Assembly: GCF_013009345.1 (NCBI RefSeq)
Contig: NZ_JABELE010000006.1
Location: forward strand, 139,302-203,301
DNA: 64,000 nt
Reading direction: 5' to 3'
DNA from: Acinetobacter geminorum
GTDB lineage: Bacteria; Pseudomonadota; Gammaproteobacteria; Pseudomonadales; Moraxellaceae
How positions within the stretch are numbered: position 1 is the stretch's first letter; each line of letters begins with the position of its first letter. The notes below the pieces were generated by a model. That model was given only the letters and a program-made list of their open reading frames with translations. It did not search any database and was not told the origin of the DNA. Positions 59,294 to 64,000 of the stretch are shown in pieces. Position numbers and translations under genes: made by a program.

Positions 59294-59977
59294 TTAACGT
59301 GATTGAACAGCTTGCTCGAGCTGTGAAATGATTGGATTTAATAGAGTTTGCTTACGTTTAAAACTAGCTTTATTTACAATTAAACGTGAAGAGACTTTGC
59401 AAATCTCCTCTAATGGCTCAAGACCATTCGCTCTTAGCGTATTACCAGTATCGACCACATCGACAATGTAATCACCCAAACCTACTAAAGGCGCTAACTC
59501 CATAGAACCATAGAGTTTGATCACATCGACTTGCTCACCTAAGCTTGCATAATACTGACGTGTAAGATTGACGTATTTCGTGGCAATTTTTAAACGGCCT
59601 TTTGGACGTTCCATTCCCACTTTACCAGCAGTCATTAATTTACACTTAGCGATTTTCAGGTCAAGTAGCTCATATACATGCTGAGCGCCATGTTCCATCA
59701 ACACATCTTTGCCTGCTACACCTAAATCTGCTGCGCCATTTTCTACATAGGTAGGCACATCAGATGCACGTAAAATCAAAATACGTACTTGCTTATGCGT
59801 AGTAGGAAAAATCAGTTTGCGGGACTTTTCCGGATCTTCGAGCAAATTAATACCCGCTGTAGCTAGTAAAGGTAACGTCTCTTTTAAGATACGTCCTTTA
59901 CTGAGTGCCAAGGTCAAACCATGATCAAAATTGCCCATCACATCAAAATTAGGATCATCGTTTCTTACATCATTCAT
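59294..59977 (-). CDS. hisG: ATP phosphoribosyltransferase, short form
   Basis: The 227-residue protein catalyses the first step of histidine synthesis. It has LTLALSKGRILKETLPLLA, GAADLGVAGKDVLMEHG and DYIVDVVDTGNTLRANGLE with the PRPP-binding region, but no C-terminal regulatory domain, so it is the short type that needs HisZ (not in the window). The start overlaps the murA stop (TAATG), so translation is coupled. Confidence 0.95.
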   Translation of the reverse strand: MNDVRNDDPNFDVMGNFDHGLTLALSKGRILKETLPLLATAGINLLEDPEKSRKLIFPTTHKQVRILILRASDVPTYVENGAADLGVAGKDVLMEHGAQHVYELLDLKIAKCKLMTAGKVGMERPKGRLKIATKYVNLTRQYYASLGEQVDVIKLYGSMELAPLVGLGDYIVDVVDTGNTLRANGLEPLEEICKVSSRLIVNKASFKRKQTLLNPIISQLEQAVQSR

Positions 59978-61233
59978 TAACTTACTCGCTTAATTTTGGC
60001 ACCTAAACCTTGAAGTTTCTCTTCGACATGCTCATAACCACGGTCAATATGGTAGATACGGTCAATTAAGGTATCTCCCTCTGCAACTAAAGCTGCTAAA
60101 ACTAAAGAGAACGAAGCACGCAAATCCGTTGCCATTACAGGTGCAGCCTGTAAAGATTCTACTCCAGTTACGACAGCATCATGACCTTCAACCTGAATAT
60201 TAGCGCCCATACGTGACAATTCAGGAACATGCATAAAACGATTTTCAAAAATCGTTTCAGAGATAGTTGCAAATCCACGACCAATAGCGTTTACCGCCAT
60301 AAGCTGAGCTTGCATATCTGTTGGAAACTCTGGATGTGGCAAAGTTCTAAAACTTACGGCTTTAGGGCGTTTGCCTAACATATCAAGTTCAATCCAGTCA
60401 TCACCACGAGTGACTTCAGCACCCATTTCTTCAAACTTATCTAAAACAGATTCAAGTAATGCAGGATCGGTATGTGTAGTTTTGACACGACCACCCGTAA
60501 TTGCAGCAGCGGCCAAATAAGAACCCGTTTCGATACGATCAGCTACAACGGCATATTCACAGCCATGCAAACTTTCTACGCCTGTTACAACAAGAGTATC
60601 AGTATCAAGTCCTTCAATCTTGGCGCCCATTTTGATGAGCATTTGAGCAAGGTCAGTGATCTCAGGCTCACGAGCTGCATTACGAATAGTCGTAACACCA
60701 TCAGCTAGTGCAGCAGCCATCAAGATGTTTTCAGTACCGCCAACGGTAACCATATCAAAAACAACTTCACCACCTTTTAAACGACCTTCAACTGAAGCAT
60801 GAACATAACCATTTTCAACTTCAATATGTGCACCTAAAGCTTCTAAAGCTTTTAAATGTTGATCAACTGGACGTGATCCAATTGCACAACCACCAGGTAA
60901 AGAAACTTTTGCATTACCGTAACGTGCTAATAAGGGTCCTAAAACCAAAATTGAAGCACGCATTGTTTTTACTAGTTCATAAGGAGCAAACTGATTATCT
61001 AAAGTAGAGGTATCAGCTTTTACTGTGTCATTTTCATAGCTGATTGTAACCCCTAACCCACCAATCAACTTGACCAAAGTATTTACGTCTTTAAGATTTG
61101 GAACATTCGTGATCGTAATTGGAGAGTCTGCAAGAATAGTTGCAGCAAGTAATGGTAAAGCTGCATTTTTAGCCCCAGAAATGCGCACTTCCCCGTCGAG
61201 CTTAACACCACCCGTAATTAAAAATTTATCCAT
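59977..61233 (-). CDS. murA: UDP-N-acetylglucosamine 1-carboxyvinyltransferase
   Basis: The 418-residue enzyme adds enolpyruvyl from PEP to UDP-GlcNAc, the first committed step in peptidoglycan synthesis and the target of fosfomycin. VRISGAKNAALPLLAA binds substrate, and the catalytic cysteine C116 lies in SLPGGCAIGSRPVDQHL. RMGANIQVEG and DLRASFSLVLAALVAEG with IYHIDRGYEHVEEKL end the protein. The cysteine means wild-type fosfomycin sensitivity of the enzyme itself. It follows ibaG by six bases. Confidence 0.97.
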   Translation of the reverse strand: MDKFLITGGVKLDGEVRISGAKNAALPLLAATILADSPITITNVPNLKDVNTLVKLIGGLGVTISYENDTVKADTSTLDNQFAPYELVKTMRASILVLGPLLARYGNAKVSLPGGCAIGSRPVDQHLKALEALGAHIEVENGYVHASVEGRLKGGEVVFDMVTVGGTENILMAAALADGVTTIRNAAREPEITDLAQMLIKMGAKIEGLDTDTLVVTGVESLHGCEYAVVADRIETGSYLAAAAITGGRVKTTHTDPALLESVLDKFEEMGAEVTRGDDWIELDMLGKRPKAVSFRTLPHPEFPTDMQAQLMAVNAIGRGFATISETIFENRFMHVPELSRMGANIQVEGHDAVVTGVESLQAAPVMATDLRASFSLVLAALVAEGDTLIDRIYHIDRGYEHVEEKLQGLGAKIKRVS

Positions 61234-61239
61234 TAATAT

Positions 61240-61494
61240 TTAAGCTCCGAAAAGGCTTGCTTTACGCCATTCATCTTTGGTCATTGCACGAATTGTCACC
61301 GCGTGAACTTCGCCACTTGCAATATAAGTATTTAATGGTGCATAAACTAATTGTTGGCGAGCAACAGTACGCTTACCGTCAAATTGATCATCCACAATAC
61401 GGAGGTCAAATTTTCCGGCCTGTCCGCTCACCGCTACTTCCGCTTCAGGGAAAGCTTCTTTTAAAATTTGAGTGAGCTGTTCACTATTCATTGC
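61240..61494 (-). CDS. ibaG: BolA/IbaG family iron-sulfur metabolism protein
   Basis: The 84-residue protein belongs to the BolA family, IbaG branch: LTQILKEAFPEAEVAVSGQA, then ARQQLVYAPLNTYIASGEVHAVTIRAMTKDEW (seen in two pieces). Members bind [2Fe-2S] with monothiol glutaredoxins using the conserved histidine of the HAVTIRA segment. AGAGG before the ATG at 61494 supports this start over 61509. Its place ahead of murA is conserved in gammaproteobacteria. Confidence 0.9.
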   Translation of the reverse strand, partial: AMNSEQLTQILKEAFPEAEVAVSGQAGKFDLRIVDDQFDGKRTVARQQLVYAPLNTYIASGEVHAVTIRAMTKDEWRKASLFGA

Positions 61495-61585
61495 AAAGAC
61501 CTCTGACACAACCTAAGGTGTAAAACGAAGTATTTTACTATAACTTTTTCAAAGAATTCAGTACGTGTTTATATTTTATCAATAA

Positions 61586-61613
61586 AAAAGAGGCTATCTT
61601 TCAAGCCTCTTTT
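61586..61613. terminator. Terminator after hpf
   Basis: AAAAGAGGCT (61586-61595) pairs with AGCCTCTTTT (61604-61613) around an 8-base loop; it ends the rpoN-hpf transcript 17 bases after the hpf stop. Confidence 0.88.
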
Positions 61614-61629
61614 AACTTCAAAAAACTTA

Positions 61630-61968
61630 TTAAATAGAAACAGTAACTTGCGAATAAGTACATTGCATTTTTCGATATTTTAATAATTGTCTTTTTAATT
61701 TTTCAGTCAATTTTTTAATTGAAGTATACATATCATCAGCAGTTGCCTGAGCAAACAACTCAATCCCCGGCAATCTTACAATAGCCTCTGCAACATGATT
61801 TGAACTGCCCTTATGAGAGCGCTTATCAATTTGATGATCTTTTGTTAATTTAATCTGCATACTGTTCACCTGATCTAGGTGTTTCGTTAACTGATTAAAT
61901 TTTGATTTAATATTTTCTTCTATAGCTGGTGTAATTGCTAAATGATGTCCACGAATCGTTAATTGCAT
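61630..61968 (-). CDS. hpf: Ribosome hibernation promoting factor / sigma-54 modulation protein
   Basis: The 112-residue protein is a short HPF/RaiA-type factor: MQLTIRGHHLAITPAIEENI begins the conserved beta-alpha fold, and AEAIVRLPGIELFAQATADD with DMYTSIKKLTEKLKRQL are typical. It binds the small ribosomal subunit in stationary phase. GAGGGATAG before the ATG at 61968 supports this start; the longer frame from 62031 is not conserved. The rpoN-hpf order is common to gammaproteobacteria. Gap to rpoN 166 bases. Confidence 0.92.
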   Translation of the reverse strand: MQLTIRGHHLAITPAIEENIKSKFNQLTKHLDQVNSMQIKLTKDHQIDKRSHKGSSNHVAEAIVRLPGIELFAQATADDMYTSIKKLTEKLKRQLLKYRKMQCTYSQVTVSI

Positions 61969-62134
61969 AATTCTATCCCTCACCTTTTTTAGGTTATCTA
62001 AAGAAGAACTAAAACGATTTAATGCTATCAAAAGAAATCTAGGAACAATTAAACCATTTTAGTTACTCTCTTGGTGAAAATGAAATTTCATTATTTCGTC
62101 ATAATGAATCTCTAGAATAGCCATACTTCAAAAT

Positions 62135-63583
62135 TCAGATCAAGACTTTTCTTTCAGAGGACGAAGGAATATGTAACGATTCTCGATATTTTGCGACCGT
62201 TCTTCGAGCAACTTCAATTCCCTCATCTTTTAATAATGTAGCAATTACATTATCTGACAAAGGCTTACGTGGATTTTCATTTGCGACTAGTTTCTTAATC
62301 ATTGCCCGAATTGCGGTAGAAGAGGCCTCTCCTCCTGCTGTTGTTCCTACATGACTAGAGAAAAAATATTTCAGCTCAAATAGACCACGAGGCGTAAGCA
62401 TATATTTATTTGTAGTTACACGAGAAACTGTAGATTCATGCAATTCGACTTCTTCTGCCACATCTCGAAGAACTAGCGGCTTCATTGCTTCAGGACCTAT
62501 TTCCAAAAAGGCTTTTTGATGCTCCACAATACAAGAAGCTACTTTTAATAACGTTTTATGCCTTTCATCAATGCTTTTGATAAAGTTTTTCGCCTCAAGC
62601 ATTTGATTACGTAAATATAAATTATCCTCACTCTGATCTGCTCTACGAATCATACTAGAGTAAAAACTATTAATTCTTAATTTAGGCAGCACATCTGGAT
62701 TTAGTTGAACCTGCCAGTGTAAATCTTTTTTAGAAACCATCACATCTGGAATTTGATAGTCTGATTCTTCTTTATCAAAATCCATACCTGGATAGGGTTT
62801 TAATGTTTTTAAAAGATTGATTGCAAACTTCAATTGGTCTTTCGTTAAACCAGTTTGTTTGAGTAATTTATTTAGATCATTTGCTATTAAAAGCTCATAA
62901 TATTGCAATAGGCTTTTTGCTTCGTTTAGATATTCAACATCTTTTGGTAGAAACTCTAGCTGTATCCTTAAACATTCCGCTAAATTACGCGAACCAATCC
63001 CTAAAGGATCAAGTCGTTGAATGTGTTTTAAAACAACTAAAACCTCATCCTCCTCAATCTCCTCCTCGATATCCATTTCATTCAATAATTGTTGTGCCGC
63101 TAAAATTATTTCTTCAATTTCAGCATCCAAGAAACCTTTATCATCTAATGCATCAACAATACAATAAGCAATTAATTGATCAATTTTAGAAAAATGCAAA
63201 AGATTAACTTGTTCTAAAATATGTTCCTTAAGAGATAATTGAACTTGGCGATTATCTTCCCGCTCTTCAAATTCTGGAGTAGCTAAAGCTGTTGATTGAT
63301 GGGTATAAACATCATCCCACTCAGTATCAACGGGCAAATCATCAGGCAAATGGTTTGCATTTAGTTCCGTTGTTAAATCATCCGATTCTTTATTCTCTAA
63401 TGTAGACAGACTTTCCGTTAACGACTCTTCTTCTATTTTTTCAAGCAAAGGATTACTATCTAGTTGAATCTGAATTTCCTGTTCAAGCTCTAAACTAGAG
63501 AGTTGTAACAAACGAATCGCCTGCTGCAATTGAGGTGTTAACGATAGAGAATTCGCTACTTTCAATCCAACAGATAATTTCAT
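62135..63583 (-). CDS. rpoN: RNA polymerase sigma-54 factor
   Basis: The 482-residue protein has the Q- and L-rich region I (LSLTPQLQQAIRLLQLSSLE, residues ~13-32), an acidic region II, the core-binding part, and the C-terminal DNA-binding RpoN box ARRTVAKYRESLHIPSSSER. The HTH for -12 recognition is in VAEEVELHESTVSRVTTNKY. It directs nitrogen, pilus and other enhancer-dependent promoters. The ATG at 63583 (MKLSVGLKVAN) is the family start; 63592 and 63610 are upstream alternatives. Confidence 0.95.
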   Translation of the reverse strand: MKLSVGLKVANSLSLTPQLQQAIRLLQLSSLELEQEIQIQLDSNPLLEKIEEESLTESLSTLENKESDDLTTELNANHLPDDLPVDTEWDDVYTHQSTALATPEFEEREDNRQVQLSLKEHILEQVNLLHFSKIDQLIAYCIVDALDDKGFLDAEIEEIILAAQQLLNEMDIEEEIEEDEVLVVLKHIQRLDPLGIGSRNLAECLRIQLEFLPKDVEYLNEAKSLLQYYELLIANDLNKLLKQTGLTKDQLKFAINLLKTLKPYPGMDFDKEESDYQIPDVMVSKKDLHWQVQLNPDVLPKLRINSFYSSMIRRADQSEDNLYLRNQMLEAKNFIKSIDERHKTLLKVASCIVEHQKAFLEIGPEAMKPLVLRDVAEEVELHESTVSRVTTNKYMLTPRGLFELKYFFSSHVGTTAGGEASSTAIRAMIKKLVANENPRKPLSDNVIATLLKDEGIEVARRTVAKYRESLHIPSSSERKVLI

Positions 63584-63931
63584 ATATTTCATTTTCCATA
63601 AAACAAGCAAAAATCATGCCTATTCAACATTTATAACATATAGTCTCCATTTGTCATACATATCCAACTGAAATTTGTAGAAGAAAAAAGAGATTTTTCC
63701 AATTATAAAAATAGTTTTATTAAATTAATTCTATCAAACATGGTTCGAATATAAAGTCAGACACAAAATCTTGTTATAAAAAGTTAATTAGGAAGAGCTT
63801 GTTCTCTTTTAATTTTGTTTAATTGATTACCCTTCGGTTGTATAGTTTTTTCTATTAAATTTAAAGATTCAAATCATAGCTTACTATTTTATATTTATTC
63901 CCTACAAATATATTTTTCTCACACAAAAAGC
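63584..63931. other. AT-rich gap between rrn terminator and rpoN
   Basis: About 350 AT-rich bases; probably the rpoN promoter. No gene or structured RNA recognised. Confidence 0.4.
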
Positions 63932-63961
63932 AACACCCCCATTCATAGGAATGGGGGTGTT
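63932..63961 (-). terminator. rRNA operon terminator
   Basis: AACACCCCCATTC (63932-63944) pairs perfectly with GAATGGGGGTGTT (63949-63961), loop ATAG; on the minus strand it is followed by GCTTTTTGTG. It lies ten bases beyond the 5S rRNA end. Confidence 0.93.
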
Positions 63962-63970
63962 TAGAATAAT

Positions 63971-64000
63971 GAGCTGGCGATGACTTACTCTCACATGGGT
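63971..64000 (-). rRNA. rrf: 5S ribosomal RNA, 3' part (cut by window edge)
   Basis: Read on the minus strand the last 30 bases give ACCCATGTGAGAGTAAGTCA followed by TCGCCAGCTC, the standard 3' end of gammaproteobacterial 5S rRNA. The rest of the rRNA operon would continue beyond the window. Confidence 0.93.

Noticed and set aside
59977..61233. Fosfomycin-resistant MurA variant
   Set aside because: The catalytic cysteine C116 is present, so no target-based resistance is seen.

Overview
The window is a stretch of chromosome from an Acinetobacter species, most likely of the A. baumannii/calcoaceticus group. The base composition is low-GC and the gene content is typical of that genus: a DcaP-type porin, the filA-F cluster, the MesD/MesX methionine synthase pair, a tcu tricarballylate locus, and a hisCDG-murA-ibaG block followed by hpf and rpoN. 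No insertion sequence, intact prophage or CRISPR array was seen. The left edge (1-1.9 kb) looks like accessory DNA: a truncated ImmA/IrrE-like gene tail, a TetR regulator, a GC-rich hairpin-bearing island and a small lipoprotein.

From 1.9 to 30 kb the window is mostly a metabolic periphery of transporters, catabolic enzymes and their regulators. It begins with mesX-mesD and a flavin reductase (folate-independent methionine synthesis). Next come a LysR gene and a LysE-type exporter. A minus-strand block of tctC-tctB-tctA-abrB and a DcaP porin lies head-to-head with a plus-strand block of lysR, tcuC, an aconitate-isomerase-like orphan binding protein, a second lysR, tcuA and tcuB. Together these look like a uptake-to-TCA-cycle route for tricarboxylates (tricarballylate, trans-/cis-aconitate, citrate), controlled by two paralogous LysR proteins. 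They are followed by an HPP membrane protein with a TetR regulator and a perfect 24-bp palindrome between them, a glutarate/glutaryl-CoA module (CoA transferase, MFS carrier, GcdH, LysR), a zinc dehydrogenase and adenosine deaminase.

From 30 to 47 kb lies housekeeping DNA: a four-tRNA operon (Pro-Arg-His-Pro) with a clear promoter, nadA, argJ, ogt, and a guanidinium exporter gene behind a guanidine-II riboswitch. A copper resistance operon (Cys/His-rich protein, copA, copB, with a CDF transporter next to it) follows. Then come a HAD phosphatase, rpe with a striking 12-bp-periodic array of five DnaA-box-like sites in its 3' region, fghA, a membrane-bound C13 peptidase, rsmJ, tsaB, a gamma-carbonic anhydrase and two Nudix hydrolases.

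From 47 to 55 kb lies the fil cluster (filF-E-D-C-B-A, all minus strand): a secreted Gly/Thr/Ala-rich beta-type protein (FilA) followed by a strong hairpin, a C39 cysteine peptidase (FilB), two outer-membrane beta-barrels (FilC, FilD), a repeat-bearing protein (FilE) and a large lipoprotein (FilF). Its architecture recalls the Pseudomonas Fap functional-amyloid exporter and it is the best candidate here for an uncharacterised system. From 55 to 64 kb come pabB, hisC, hisD, hisG, murA, ibaG, hpf, rpoN and the end of an rRNA operon (terminator and partial 5S). Most starts were re-chosen by ribosome-binding site and family length; functions are from motif reading only, without database searches.
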